From contig JALDYZ010000018.1 of the NCBI GenBank assembly GCA_030028905.1, positions 1 through 64,000 of the forward strand: 64,000 nucleotides of DNA, read 5' to 3'. Source of the DNA: Ferirhizobium litorale. Its GTDB lineage: Bacteria; Pseudomonadota; Alphaproteobacteria; Rhizobiales; Rhizobiaceae. This document shows positions 8,319-17,180 of the stretch, in pieces. Within the stretch, counting starts at the first letter, position 1, and every line of letters starts with the position of its first letter. The notes beneath the pieces are model-generated. The model worked only from the letters and a program-made list of their open reading frames with translations. It had not been told where the DNA came from and searched no databases. Made by a program: the position numbers and the translations under genes.

Positions 8319-9140
8319 ATGGATATGGATTGCGAATTCCCCGACAACCCGCGTTTCGTCCTTGCCCGAGAGGCCATCTTCGAGGCGGGCCGGCTCGCGC
8401 TCGAAAGCTTCGCCGACCTCGCCAACCTCGAAACGGTCGAGAAGTTCAACGGCCAGGACATCGTCAGCGCCGCCGACAAGGCGGTGGAAGCGCTGATCCG
8501 TGCGCGTATCTCCGCCGCCTTTCCGGAGGACGGCATCCTCGGCGAGGAACAGGGGCTGACCGAAGGAAGCTCGGATTTCGTCTGGGTGATCGACCCCATC
8601 GACGGGACCAGCTGCTTCGTGCACGGGCTGAAGGACTGGTGCGTCTCCGTCGCGGTGCTCAAGCGCAGCGAAACCGTGCTCGGCCTCATCTGCCAGCCGA
8701 CGACCGACGAGTTCTTTGCGGCGAAGGCAGGCGGCGGCGCCTTTCTCAATGGTAGGCCGATCAGCGTCGACACGAGGGGAACGATTTCGACCGGTCTCCT
8801 TGGCGTCGGCGCCAATTTCCGCATCCCGCCGCGGCAGGTATCGGCCTTCATCCACCTGCTGCTCGAGGCGGGCGGCATGTTCATCCGCTCCGGCTCCGGC
8901 GCGCTGATGCTCGCCCATGTCGCCTGCGGCCGCCTGATCGGCTACTACGAACCGCATATCAATTCCTGGGATTGCCTGGCCGCTCTCTGCCTGATCCGTG
9001 AGGCGGGCGGCTGGACGGCGGACTTCCCGATCCCCGAAGCCCTGCTTTCCGGCTGCCCGGTGATTGCCGCAGCACCCAGCGCCCGCGACGAACTCCAGCG
9101 TCTCGTCGCCCAATCTCTCACCTCCGGGGAGCTTTCATGA
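8319..9140 (+). CDS. Inositol monophosphatase family phosphatase
   Basis: The 273-residue protein carries the metal-binding motifs of the IMPase/FBPase/CysQ superfamily: GEEQG at about residues 75-79, DPIDGT at 92-97 and the late WD motif (SWDCLAALCLIREAGG). It should be a Mg-dependent, Li-sensitive phosphomonoesterase acting on a small polyol or sugar phosphate. The start is ATG 8319; an in-frame TTG at 8271 would overlap lacI and encode a poor N-terminus. Its stop overlaps the next ATG (ATGA). The nearest functional analogy I know is AccG of the agrocinopine operon, an IMPase-type phosphatase paired with a phosphodiesterase. Confidence 0.85.
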   Translation: MDMDCEFPDNPRFVLAREAIFEAGRLALESFADLANLETVEKFNGQDIVSAADKAVEALIRARISAAFPEDGILGEEQGLTEGSSDFVWVIDPIDGTSCFVHGLKDWCVSVAVLKRSETVLGLICQPTTDEFFAAKAGGGAFLNGRPISVDTRGTISTGLLGVGANFRIPPRQVSAFIHLLLEAGGMFIRSGSGALMLAHVACGRLIGYYEPHINSWDCLAALCLIREAGGWTADFPIPEALLSGCPVIAAAPSARDELQRLVAQSLTSGELS

Positions 9141-9904
9141 AAATCGTCCATGTTTCCGACGCGCATCTCGTGCCGGCCGGCGAGCGCCTGCTCGGCCTCG
9201 ATCCACTCGCCCGGCTCGAAGTCTGCCTCGCCGACATCGAGCGCCATCATGCCGACGCGGCAGCCGTCGTCATCACCGGCGACCTTTCCGAGACCGGCGC
9301 GCCAGACACCTATCGCGCGCTCAGGACCGCACTTTCCCGCACCCGCCTGCCAGTCCGTCTCCTCATGGGCAACCACGACAATCGCGAAGCCTACGCCGAG
9401 GTATTTCCGGAAAGCGCCGCCCCCGACGGCTACATTCACGGCGTCTTCGACGGGCCGGATGGACGGCTGATCTTCCTCGATACCCTCGATCAGGGGGCGG
9501 TGACGGGCAGGCTCTGCGCGACGCGGCTTGCATGGCTGTCCGAGCGGCTCGCCGAGGCAAAGGACCGTTCCGCCTTTCTCTTCATGCATCATCCGCCGGG
9601 CCGGGTGCATCTTCCCGCCCTCGACAGTATTGGGCTCTCCGAGCCGCAAGCTTTCTTCGAGGTCGTCGAACGCCACGGCAATGTGCGACACATCTTCGCC
9701 GGTCACCTGCACCGGCTCATCACCGGGCGCTGGCAGGGAGTTCCCTTCACCATCCTGCGCAGCACCAACCACCAGACGGCGCTCGATTTCGTTTCGGAAA
9801 AGACCAGCAACTCCTTCGAGCCGGCGCTCTATTCCATCGTCCTCGCCAAGGGCGAGGACATGGTGATTCACTTCCACGAATTTCCGACAGGGCAAGGCGC
9901 CTAG
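9137..9904 (+). CDS. Class III metallophosphoesterase (GpdQ/CpdA-like phosphodiesterase)
   Basis: A 255-residue dinuclear-metal phosphoesterase with the full motif set: SDAH (D8, H10), GDLSETG, GNHD, an HH motif (MHHPPG) and GHLH. Family members include cAMP phosphodiesterase CpdA and glycerophosphodiesterase GpdQ. It is translationally coupled to the phosphatase gene by an ATGA overlap and ends the transporter operon. Phosphodiester cleavage followed by dephosphorylation is the obvious pathway. A CpdA-like role is the alternative, since a class III nucleotide cyclase gene abuts it on the other strand. Confidence 0.85.
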   Translation: MKIVHVSDAHLVPAGERLLGLDPLARLEVCLADIERHHADAAAVVITGDLSETGAPDTYRALRTALSRTRLPVRLLMGNHDNREAYAEVFPESAAPDGYIHGVFDGPDGRLIFLDTLDQGAVTGRLCATRLAWLSERLAEAKDRSAFLFMHHPPGRVHLPALDSIGLSEPQAFFEVVERHGNVRHIFAGHLHRLITGRWQGVPFTILRSTNHQTALDFVSEKTSNSFEPALYSIVLAKGEDMVIHFHEFPTGQGA

Positions 9905-11151
9905 CCTTCGGCGAGCTTGGCGGCGGACGGTACGATAGAGCCGCTTTGCTCGACTATCGGCGAATAGAGCCGCTTCGGACTGCTGACGCCCTTGAGCTGG
10001 TAGAGGCCGATGTCCCCCATGCCGTCTCGGTCCGATCCGGAAAGCATCGAGACGATGTCGTCGGACAGGACGAAGGAGCGGCCGATCTCGCGGCATTTTG
10101 CCGACATGCGGCAGACCTCGTTGACGGCCGGGCCGACGACGGTGAAGTCTAACCGCTCGTCGCTGCCGATGTTGCCGTAAAACACCTCGCCGACATGGAG
10201 GGCGAGGTAGACCGACGTCGTTGCCAGACGATCGCTTTCGCGCCGGGTGTTGAGTGCCGCAATGCGTGCCTGAAGATCGGCGCGGGCGCGCAAAGCGGCC
10301 GCCGCCGCCTGTTTCGGGTCCGCGTGATTGAAGATCGCGAGCGTTCCGTCGCCGATCAGTTTCAGGACGTCGCCCCCGGCGGCGTAGACCGCGGAGATCA
10401 CCGCTTCGGAGTAGTCGTTCAGCATGGCGATCAGTTCGCTACTGTGCACGGTCTCCGACAACGACGTGTAGTTCGCCATGTCGGAATACCACAGCACCGT
10501 GTGGATGCTTTCCACGGTGCCGCGGGCGATGCGGCCCTCGAGCACGCGCTGGCCGGGGTCGCGCCCGAGATAGACCTCGACCAGCGAATTGGCGATGCGG
10601 CGCAGCGCCGCCGACTTGATGGCGAGCGCCAGGGCGGCGGCCAGCTTGCGCAGGGCGTCGAGGTCCGCCACGGTGAAACCGCCGGGCCGGCTTGTCGACC
10701 AGCGCGAATAGATGCCGTCCATCTCGCCGATAGCGTCATCGCTCATCTGATGAATCAACGCGAAGTAGTCGGTGTGCCCCTCCTGCCCGAGATCGCGCAG
10801 GACGTTGAACCGCGGTTCGCCGTCGTAGTCGAGCGGCAGGTGAAGCTCTGAAAGCCCGACCTGGAGCATGTAGTGGAACGGGCCGCCGCTCCAGCGCTGG
10901 GCATTGTCGTCGGAGTTGGAGCGTGAGAACACCCGTTGCTCGAGGCCGCACGCCGTGTCGGCATCCCAGATGAAGCCCCGCGCTTCCTGGACCGGGTGCA
11001 GCGTATCGAGGTAGATCACCGCCTGGATGATGTCGATGCCATGGTTGCGCAGGCGGGCGCAGAAGCCGGAGATCAGGCTTGTTTCGTCGAGGCCGCGGAG
11101 CCCCTGGTCGAGGAGCCAATCATTGACGCTGTTGATCTGATATTGATCCAT
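9901..11151 (-). CDS. Class III adenylate/guanylate cyclase
   Basis: A 416-residue soluble protein. Residues about 1-200 form an uncharacterised N-terminal sensory-like region found in rhizobial cyclases. The C-terminal half is the CHD catalytic domain: metal-binding Asp in LWYSDMANYTSLSE, GGDVLKLIGDGTLAIF with the second Asp, and the VVGPAVNEVCRM segment with the transition-state Asn. All key residues appear present. The gene is convergent with the metallophosphoesterase and the two coding regions overlap by four bases (CTAG). Nucleotide specificity is not certain; adenylate cyclase is the more common activity in rhizobia. Confidence 0.85.
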   Translation of the reverse strand: MDQYQINSVNDWLLDQGLRGLDETSLISGFCARLRNHGIDIIQAVIYLDTLHPVQEARGFIWDADTACGLEQRVFSRSNSDDNAQRWSGGPFHYMLQVGLSELHLPLDYDGEPRFNVLRDLGQEGHTDYFALIHQMSDDAIGEMDGIYSRWSTSRPGGFTVADLDALRKLAAALALAIKSAALRRIANSLVEVYLGRDPGQRVLEGRIARGTVESIHTVLWYSDMANYTSLSETVHSSELIAMLNDYSEAVISAVYAAGGDVLKLIGDGTLAIFNHADPKQAAAAALRARADLQARIAALNTRRESDRLATTSVYLALHVGEVFYGNIGSDERLDFTVVGPAVNEVCRMSAKCREIGRSFVLSDDIVSMLSGSDRDGMGDIGLYQLKGVSSPKRLYSPIVEQSGSIVPSAAKLAEG

Positions 11152-11299
11152 GGGCCTCGTTCGGAACGTGCCGGGCCAGACCGGAGATACGCGGAATGCG
11201 CGGCCGCTCCATCGATGAGAATGACTGACACCACTATATACCGGGCGTCAGCCAGATGGCCAGCAATCCGCGCCGCACCCGCCGGGGGAAGTGATCTCG

Positions 11300-13519
11300 C
11301 TACAGCAGGTTCTCGATCATGATCGGCAGCTCGTGAACCCGCTTACCGGTGGCGTGGAAGATGGCGTTCGCGATTGCCGGCGACACGCCAACCAGGGCAA
11401 TTTCGCCCAGCCCCTTGACGCCCAGCGGATTGACGAGCGTGTCCTCCTCCTCCACGAAGTGTGCTTCCAGGTGCGGCGTGTCGAGGTTGACCGGCACGAG
11501 ATAGTCAGCAAGATGCGCATTGACCGGCCGGCCGTTGCGTCGGTCGAGTACGGTACGCTCCATGATCGCCATGCCGATGCCGCCGATCATGCCGCCGGTG
11601 CACTGGCTGGCCGCCAGCCGCGGGTTCACCACCTTCCCGGCACCATATGCACCCACTATCCGGCGGACCCGGATCGTCGCCACATCCGGATCGATCTCCA
11701 CCTCCGCAAACACCGCGCCGAAAGCATGCATCGAGTAGCCGCTAGCGATTTCGGGATCGCGCGCCGCGCTGCCCTCGCCGAGGATCGGTTCGCCGGAGAG
11801 AGCGGCAATCTCCTGATAGGACAAGCCGGCCTGGTCGCGGCCCTTGGCGAACAGCGCGCCCCCTCGCCACTCGAGGTTGTCGGGCTGCAGCCCGGCAAGC
11901 GGGCTGCCGTCGCGCGCCGCGGCCGCCGCCATCGCCTTTTCCCGTGCGTCGAGGCAGGCCGCCCGGACCGCCGAACCGACCGAACCCATCGTCATAGAGC
12001 CGCCATGCGGCGGCGTCGCCGGAAAATCCGAACGGCCGAGCGCGAACTTCACCCGTTCCACCGGCAAACCCAGAAAGTCAGACGCAACCTGCGTCATCGA
12101 CGTGTATGTCCCCGGACCCATGTCGCTTGCCGCCGCCTCAACTTCGGCCGAACCGTCCGGCATCAGCCGCACCCGCGCGTTGGCTGGCGCGAACAGGCAC
12201 GGATAGGAGGCAGTCGCCATGCCATACCCGATCAGCAGGCGTCCATCGCGCATGGAACGCGGTTCTGGCGTGCGCCTGTTCCAGCCGAAACGTTCGGCCC
12301 CGATATCGTAGCACTTCAGCATGGAGCGGCTGGAGAACGGCACCTTGCGCCCCTCGTCCATGGTGGGCTCGTTGATCTTGCGCAGTACCAGCGGGTCCAT
12401 GTCGAGCTTGTAGGCGAGCTCGTCCATGGCGCATTCCATCGCATGCACGCCGCTCGCTTCGCCCGGACCGCGCATGTAGGTCGGCGTGCTGGTATCGAGC
12501 GGTATCAGCCGATAGCTGGTGCGGACGTTGGGGCAGGAATAGGTGAAGGAGGTAACCGCCGTCAGCGCCTCCATGAACTCCTCGTAGCGGCTGGTCTCGC
12601 CGGCCCCCTCATGGATGATGCTGGTCAGCTTGCCGTCGGTGGTTGCGCCGATCGCCATGCGCTGGAGCGTGTAGGGGCGATGGCCGGTGGTGAAGAACAT
12701 CTGCTTGCGGGTCAACACCAGCTTCACCGGGCGGCCGGCATGCCGCGCCGCCAGCGCGGCAAGTGTCACATGCGGCCAGGTCCGCAGGCTGGTGCCGAAG
12801 GCGCCGCCGATGAACGGGCAGATCACCTCGACGTTTTCCGGCGGAATGCCGAAGACAGCGGCGATTTCCGCCTGCTCGTTCACCACGAACTGGCTCTTGC
12901 TCCACAGCGTCAACCGGTCGCCATTCCAGGCGGCGACGGTGGCGTGCGGCTCCATCGGATTGTGGTTCTCGCGCTGGATCACATATTCCAGATCGACCTT
13001 GACCGCCGCCGCTTGCAGCGCTGCCGTGGCATCGCCGCGCTCGATGTCCGCGTGCACCCGCGATCCGGGCCGTCGGGCGGTCTCGGGTACGACCTTTTCG
13101 GCGCTGTGGGCGTCCACCGCAGGCGGTTGGGTGGCATAGGTGATCTTCAGGGTGTTCGCGGCATGTTCTGCCTGGTCGAGCGTTTCTGCCACCACGATGG
13201 CCACCGGCTGTCCGAAGAAGCGGACTTCGGCATCCTGCAGCACGTGCAGGCGCTCGCCGGCCGGCGGATCGATGGCCCCGCGGTGGGCGTCGTAAGGCAG
13301 GCGCTGGGCATTCAGATGCGAGATAACACCCACGACACCTGGCATGCTTTCCACCGCCGCGGCATCGATCGACACGATGCGGCCAAGGCCGGCGGTGCTG
13401 CCGACGATGACGGCATAAGCTTGCCGCTGCTGATTGAACTCGGCCGCATATTTGGCCTGTCCGGTGACCTTGAGGTGCCCGTCGACACGCGCGAGTGGGG
13501 TTCCGATCGAGGTTGTCAT
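11300..13519 (-). CDS. paoC: Molybdopterin-binding large subunit of periplasmic aldehyde oxidoreductase
   Basis: The 739-residue protein belongs to the xanthine oxidase family large subunits. It has the family segments GGAFG (PFIGGAFGTS) and MRGPGEASGVHAMECAMDEL, and the near-C-terminal KGLGE that carries the catalytic Glu. It forms one operon with the FAD and 2Fe-2S subunits: its ATG overlaps the FAD-subunit stop (ATGA). The Tat signal on the small subunit and the 4Fe-4S insert on the FAD subunit point to the PaoABC (YagTSR) group, which oxidises aromatic and other aldehydes in the periplasm using the MCD cofactor. Confidence 0.85.
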   Translation of the reverse strand: MTTSIGTPLARVDGHLKVTGQAKYAAEFNQQRQAYAVIVGSTAGLGRIVSIDAAAVESMPGVVGVISHLNAQRLPYDAHRGAIDPPAGERLHVLQDAEVRFFGQPVAIVVAETLDQAEHAANTLKITYATQPPAVDAHSAEKVVPETARRPGSRVHADIERGDATAALQAAAVKVDLEYVIQRENHNPMEPHATVAAWNGDRLTLWSKSQFVVNEQAEIAAVFGIPPENVEVICPFIGGAFGTSLRTWPHVTLAALAARHAGRPVKLVLTRKQMFFTTGHRPYTLQRMAIGATTDGKLTSIIHEGAGETSRYEEFMEALTAVTSFTYSCPNVRTSYRLIPLDTSTPTYMRGPGEASGVHAMECAMDELAYKLDMDPLVLRKINEPTMDEGRKVPFSSRSMLKCYDIGAERFGWNRRTPEPRSMRDGRLLIGYGMATASYPCLFAPANARVRLMPDGSAEVEAAASDMGPGTYTSMTQVASDFLGLPVERVKFALGRSDFPATPPHGGSMTMGSVGSAVRAACLDAREKAMAAAAARDGSPLAGLQPDNLEWRGGALFAKGRDQAGLSYQEIAALSGEPILGEGSAARDPEIASGYSMHAFGAVFAEVEIDPDVATIRVRRIVGAYGAGKVVNPRLAASQCTGGMIGGIGMAIMERTVLDRRNGRPVNAHLADYLVPVNLDTPHLEAHFVEEEDTLVNPLGVKGLGEIALVGVSPAIANAIFHATGKRVHELPIMIENLL

Positions 13520-14493
13520 GCGCCTTCTCCCGCCATCTCCAGTGCCCGGACGATCGTCGCAGGCAGAAGTTTGACCTTGAACGCATTGCCGGACTGGGCC
13601 TGCGCTCCCTCTGTGGAAACGGCTGCCGCCGCCTCGAAGCTTTCGCGCGTCGCGGGCTTGCCGGCGAGCGCCTCCTCAACCGCCGTCATGCGCCACGGAC
13701 GCGTGCCAACTCCGCCGGCGGCGATGCGTGCCTGCGTGATGGTGCCGTTCTCGACCTGCAGGGCGGCCGCCGCCGACACCAGGGCGAACTCGTAGGACGA
13801 CCGGTCACGGACCTTCAAATAGCGGGCGGTCCGGGCATAGGGGCCATTGGGGATGCGGACCTCGGCGATGAGTTCGCCGGGTTGCAGCGTGTGTTCCAGG
13901 TTCGGCGTGTCTTCCGGCAGGCGGAACAGTTCCGCGACGGGAAAACTGCGCCCGCCGTCCGGCCCGCGCACGTGGAGCGTCGCGTCAAGAGCAACGAGCG
14001 AGACCGCCAGGTCCGAGGGATGGGTGGCGATGCAATGCGTGCTGGTTCCGAGGATCGCGGTGCCGGCGTTCAATCCATCGATGGCCGAACAGCCGGAGCC
14101 GGGCGAGCGCTTGTTACAGGGCGCGTCCAGCATTCGGAAATAGGGACAGCGTACCCGCTGCAACAGGTTGCCGCCGATCGAGGCGACGTTCCTGAGTTGC
14201 GGCGAGGCACCCTCGATCAGGGTTTCTGCGATCAGCGGCTGCAGGCGGCGCACGTCCTCGTTGGCGGCGACTTCCGACATGCGGGCAAGCGCACCGATCA
14301 CCAGTTGATCACCTTCGGCGCGGATGTGGTTCAGCGGCAGCCGGTTGATGTCGACGATGCTTTCGGGGGTCTCGACCTCCTCGCGCATCAGGTCGACAAG
14401 GGTGGTGCCGCCCGCCAGGTATCGCGCGCCTGCAGCGGCGGCGGCAATCGCATCGGCCTCGGTGGACACCCTCTGATAGGCGAACGGTCTCAT
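13516..14493 (-). CDS. paoB: FAD and 4Fe-4S subunit of periplasmic aldehyde oxidoreductase
   Basis: The 325-residue CO-dehydrogenase-flavoprotein-type subunit begins MRPFAYQRVSTEADA and has the FAD loop YLAGGTTLVDLM and the block ASIGGNLLQR. A cysteine-rich insert (CPYFRMLDAPCNKRSPGSGC) matches the extra 4Fe-4S cluster described for E. coli PaoB, which most xanthine oxidase flavoproteins lack. The start at 14493 has an AGGAGG site and overlaps the paoA stop by four bases. Confidence 0.87.
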   Translation of the reverse strand: MRPFAYQRVSTEADAIAAAAAGARYLAGGTTLVDLMREEVETPESIVDINRLPLNHIRAEGDQLVIGALARMSEVAANEDVRRLQPLIAETLIEGASPQLRNVASIGGNLLQRVRCPYFRMLDAPCNKRSPGSGCSAIDGLNAGTAILGTSTHCIATHPSDLAVSLVALDATLHVRGPDGGRSFPVAELFRLPEDTPNLEHTLQPGELIAEVRIPNGPYARTARYLKVRDRSSYEFALVSAAAALQVENGTITQARIAAGGVGTRPWRMTAVEEALAGKPATRESFEAAAAVSTEGAQAQSGNAFKVKLLPATIVRALEMAGEGA

Positions 14494-15149
14494 GTCCGGT
14501 CCTCCTGCGCCGCCTGTTCGATGGCCGCGACGATGCCCGGATAGGCGCCGCACCGACAGATATTACCGCTCATCCAGTAGCTGATGTCCTCGCGCGAGCC
14601 GGCGTGACCTTCCTTGATGCATCCGAGCCCCGACATGATCTGCCCGGGCGTGCAGTAGCCGCACTGGAAGCCTTCGTGATCGATGAAGGCCAGCTGGATG
14701 GGCTGCAATTCGCTGCCGCTGGCAACCCCTTCGATCGTGGTGATGGAAGAGCCCTCATGCATGACCGCAAGCGCAAGGCAGGCATTGACGCGCTGGCCGT
14801 TGATGAGCACGGTGCAGGCGCCGCAGGCCCCCTGGTTGCAACCCTTCTTCGTGCCGGTCAGGGCCAGCCGTTCGCGCAGCATGTCGAGCACCGACAGGCG
14901 CGGGTCGATCTTCAGCGCAACCGGCTCGCCATTGACCGTCAGGGAGAGGTCGATCGTTTCGCCAAGCGCGGCAGAAGCCTGCTGGGCGCTGGCGATGTTC
15001 GGAAAGACCGGCCACACGGCCAGTGCTGCCGCTCCCGCGGATACCTGGAATACGTCGCGGCGGGTGAGGTAGTACTGGGAAAGAAGATCGGCCGGCGCAA
15101 GGTTGTCGTCGCCGGCTTTGTCGTCAGAGTTCGAAGCTTGGCTTGCCAC
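14490..15149 (-). CDS. paoA: 2Fe-2S subunit of periplasmic aldehyde oxidoreductase with Tat signal
   Basis: A 219-residue small subunit. A twin-arginine signal (TRRDVFQVSAGAAALAV) is followed by the plant-type ferredoxin 2Fe-2S motif (CNQGACGACTVLINGQRVNAC) and the second helical 2Fe-2S domain (CGYCTPGQ and CRCGAY). The Tat signal predicts export of the folded heterotrimer. I start it at the GTG at 15149, which has AAAAGGAGA upstream; the ATG at 15224 would put 25 unlikely residues before the signal. It is the first gene of the paoABC operon. No PaoD/XdhC-type cofactor-insertion chaperone gene is adjacent. Confidence 0.87.
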   Translation of the reverse strand: MASQASNSDDKAGDDNLAPADLLSQYYLTRRDVFQVSAGAAALAVWPVFPNIASAQQASAALGETIDLSLTVNGEPVALKIDPRLSVLDMLRERLALTGTKKGCNQGACGACTVLINGQRVNACLALAVMHEGSSITTIEGVASGSELQPIQLAFIDHEGFQCGYCTPGQIMSGLGCIKEGHAGSREDISYWMSGNICRCGAYPGIVAAIEQAAQEDRT

Positions 15150-15255
15150 GGTAGAGTTCTCCTTTTGACTGAACACTTCAATCGCATGTCCGCAAACCAA
15201 AAATAGCGGACTTCCTGATCGCAACTATTCCCCCGAACGCGCGTATCGGATTCCC

Positions 15256-15804
15256 CTATTCCGACGGCGCCACACGGATCCAGAACTCATTGAACGCGAC
15301 CGAATCGAAGAATGCCGAGGCACGCACGATTCGGTCGTCGCGTATGTCGAGGAACCAGGCATAGGTGTTGACATAGGGCTGGCCGTCACGGGCGATGCCA
15401 CGGGCGTCGAAGAACACGATCACGGTGTCGCCGTCGGTATAGACATTGCGTATCGCCGGCTTCAGCGGCACCTTCATGCGCGCATTGAAAGGGCGGATGA
15501 CCTCGCGCAGGAAGGCCTCGCGGCTCGAATAGGTCTTCGATACGAGCGAATAGCCCTCTATCGTCCAGCGAGCGTCGTCGGACAATAGGTCATATGGGCT
15601 GCCGGTGCCGGCCGCCCAGGCCTTGAACCCGGCCTCAACGGTCGTCTTGTTGCGCAGTTCGGTGCCGGCGCGCGCCTCGGACGAGGCGCGCGCTTCCAGC
15701 CCTGCAAGGGAGACGATCGTTGCGGAGACGCCCAGAACCGAGCTGGAAATGTATTCTGCAAACGATCTCGGCCTGTAGACGTTCGGACATTCGTTGGCGG
15801 ACAT
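15256..15804 (-). CDS. SnoaL-like / NTF2-fold protein
   Basis: A 182-residue protein whose C-terminal 120 residues read as an alpha+beta cone of the nuclear-transport-factor-2/SnoaL type: GFKAWAAGTGSPYDLLSDDARWTIEG, then SREAFLREVIRPF, TVIVFFDARG and WFLDIRDDRIVRASAFFD. The first 55 residues include a hydrophobic stretch (ISSSVLGVSATIVSLAGL) that could be a signal or membrane anchor. The second of two adjacent ATGs is placed best after GGAGGAG. Such proteins act on small molecules or are orphan accessory proteins; no substrate is implied. Confidence 0.7.
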   Translation of the reverse strand: MSANECPNVYRPRSFAEYISSSVLGVSATIVSLAGLEARASSEARAGTELRNKTTVEAGFKAWAAGTGSPYDLLSDDARWTIEGYSLVSKTYSSREAFLREVIRPFNARMKVPLKPAIRNVYTDGDTVIVFFDARGIARDGQPYVNTYAWFLDIRDDRIVRASAFFDSVAFNEFWIRVAPSE

Positions 15805-15865
15805 CATGACTCCTCCGGGAGGTGATGGTGGCGCGACACCCTTGCCCGGCGCCGCTCGCCACAAC

Positions 15866-16152
15866 AGGTATTGTCAGATCTCATTCCCCCATGCGGCGAG
15901 CTGGGGCTCTTTCAGCACGTCCTTGATCTTTTTTGGCGCTTGCCGATGTCGTAGGGATCGCCCAGATCAAGGCGCTCCACCCGGAAATTTTTCAACCCCA
16001 GCGCCGCAGCTTCTTCGCGCCGCGGCGTCATCTGCGAGGACACCTGTGGTCGCGATGATACTGTGACCGTTCCCGGCCGCCGATAGCGTCACCTTTTCCG
16101 AGGCCGAGCTCGCGCCGGTGACCGAAACGCCCGCGGTTTTGAACCTTCAGAT
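15866..16152 (-). pseudogene. Decayed short-chain dehydrogenase (SDR) remnant
   Basis: Reading the minus strand, one frame gives GVSVTGASSASEKVTLSAAGNGHSIIATTGVLAD. After a frame shift the next frame gives REEAAALGLKNFRVERLDLGDPYDIG. Joined, they resemble an SDR N-terminus: the TGASSG nucleotide motif, a second beta strand and the conserved Asp before the cofactor pocket. The reading then stops, and only about 95 codons' worth of a usual 240-280 remain, with no full ORF. It sits between the SnoaL-like gene and an AraC regulator, the position of a lost target gene. Confidence 0.55.
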
Positions 16153-16292
16153 TTTGGCATCTTCGTTCGAGGGAACCACTGTAGGCAGCAACAAGCGTGG
16201 CGGTATTTCCATTTCTTGCTGCGCTCTGTGCAAATCTTGCGCTCTCGCGTGCAGGTGAATGGCTCGGCCGACAACGTCCGCAAAGTGGAGAA

Positions 16293-17180
16293 CTAAAGGG
16301 TGACGAGCGCGCGGTACTGGCCGGGTGTCAAGCCGGTCATCTTGTGAAAGACGCGGGTGAAATTCGCCTGCGAGCCGAACCCGGTGTCGAGCGCGATCTC
16401 GACGAGAGAGTGACGCGCGAACCGCAGCTTCTCCTTGGCAGCCTCAATCCGTCGCTCTGTGACGTAGCGATGGGGAGTGAGGCCGGTGGCCTGGCGAAAC
16501 ATGCGTGAAAAGTGATAGGGGCTGAGGCAGGCTTCGGCGGCAAGGTCATCCAGAGCGATGTCTGCGGCGATGCGGGCCTCGATGAAATCGAAGACGCGCT
16601 GCAGCCTTTGCGGAGCAATGGTCGTTTTTCGTTCGGAAGGTCTCCAACGGGCGGATGAATAGGTGGCGAGCAGGTGCGCTGCCAGCGCCATCTGGATCCC
16701 GTCGAGGAAGAGCCGATCCGTCGGTTCAAGTTTGCGATTGAGCAAGCCGCGAAAGAGCTGGCCGATCTGCAGCACCGTGGGATCGGGGACGCCACCGGCA
16801 TAGGCGAGTTGCACCCTGGCCGGATCGATGTCGAAGTTCGAAAGCGCACTCTCTCCGATCAGCGACGGCGGCAGAAAGATGTGCAGGGAATCGGGCATGG
16901 TACCGACGATTTCCACGTCGCTTTCGTGGACGCCTGCCGGACATACCCAGGCAATCCCGGGACGCGCGATAGTCTCCTGTCGTTGACCGTCTCCGGTCCA
17001 CCTGATCTTCGCCTGGCCCGAAAGCAGTACCGCGATTTCAGTGCATTCGAGGGTGAGGTCGACCTGCCAGCCCGGATCGAAATTTCGCAGTTCAACCTGC
17101 AGTGATGGGCATTCGACGAGTTCGCCAACCCGCTCGCTGGTCCGATACTTTCTATCCCCTTGCGATGCCGTGAACGTCAT
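16293..17180 (-). CDS. AraC-family transcriptional regulator
   Basis: A 295-residue regulator. The N-terminal part (about residues 1-185) is a cupin-like sensing domain. The C-terminal 100 residues carry the two AraC helix-turn-helix units, ALDDLAAEACLSPYHFSRMF and LVEIALDTGFGSQANFTRVF, with the closing GLTPGQYRAL. The start MTFTAS at 17180 is chosen over the ORF start 48 codons upstream. Its likely former target is the decayed SDR gene just downstream; other targets are not evident. Confidence 0.87.
   Translation of the reverse strand: MTFTASQGDRKYRTSERVGELVECPSLQVELRNFDPGWQVDLTLECTEIAVLLSGQAKIRWTGDGQRQETIARPGIAWVCPAGVHESDVEIVGTMPDSLHIFLPPSLIGESALSNFDIDPARVQLAYAGGVPDPTVLQIGQLFRGLLNRKLEPTDRLFLDGIQMALAAHLLATYSSARWRPSERKTTIAPQRLQRVFDFIEARIAADIALDDLAAEACLSPYHFSRMFRQATGLTPHRYVTERRIEAAKEKLRFARHSLVEIALDTGFGSQANFTRVFHKMTGLTPGQYRALVTL

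Noticed and set aside
7253..8884. 543-residue minus-strand open frame over lacI and the phosphatase
   Set aside because: It runs antisense to two genes with clear motifs and has no domain of its own.
11291..13795. 834-residue open frame on the plus strand
   Set aside because: It is a GC-rich antisense shadow of paoC; the translation is Arg/His-rich and matches no family, while the minus strand encodes a complete molybdoenzyme subunit.
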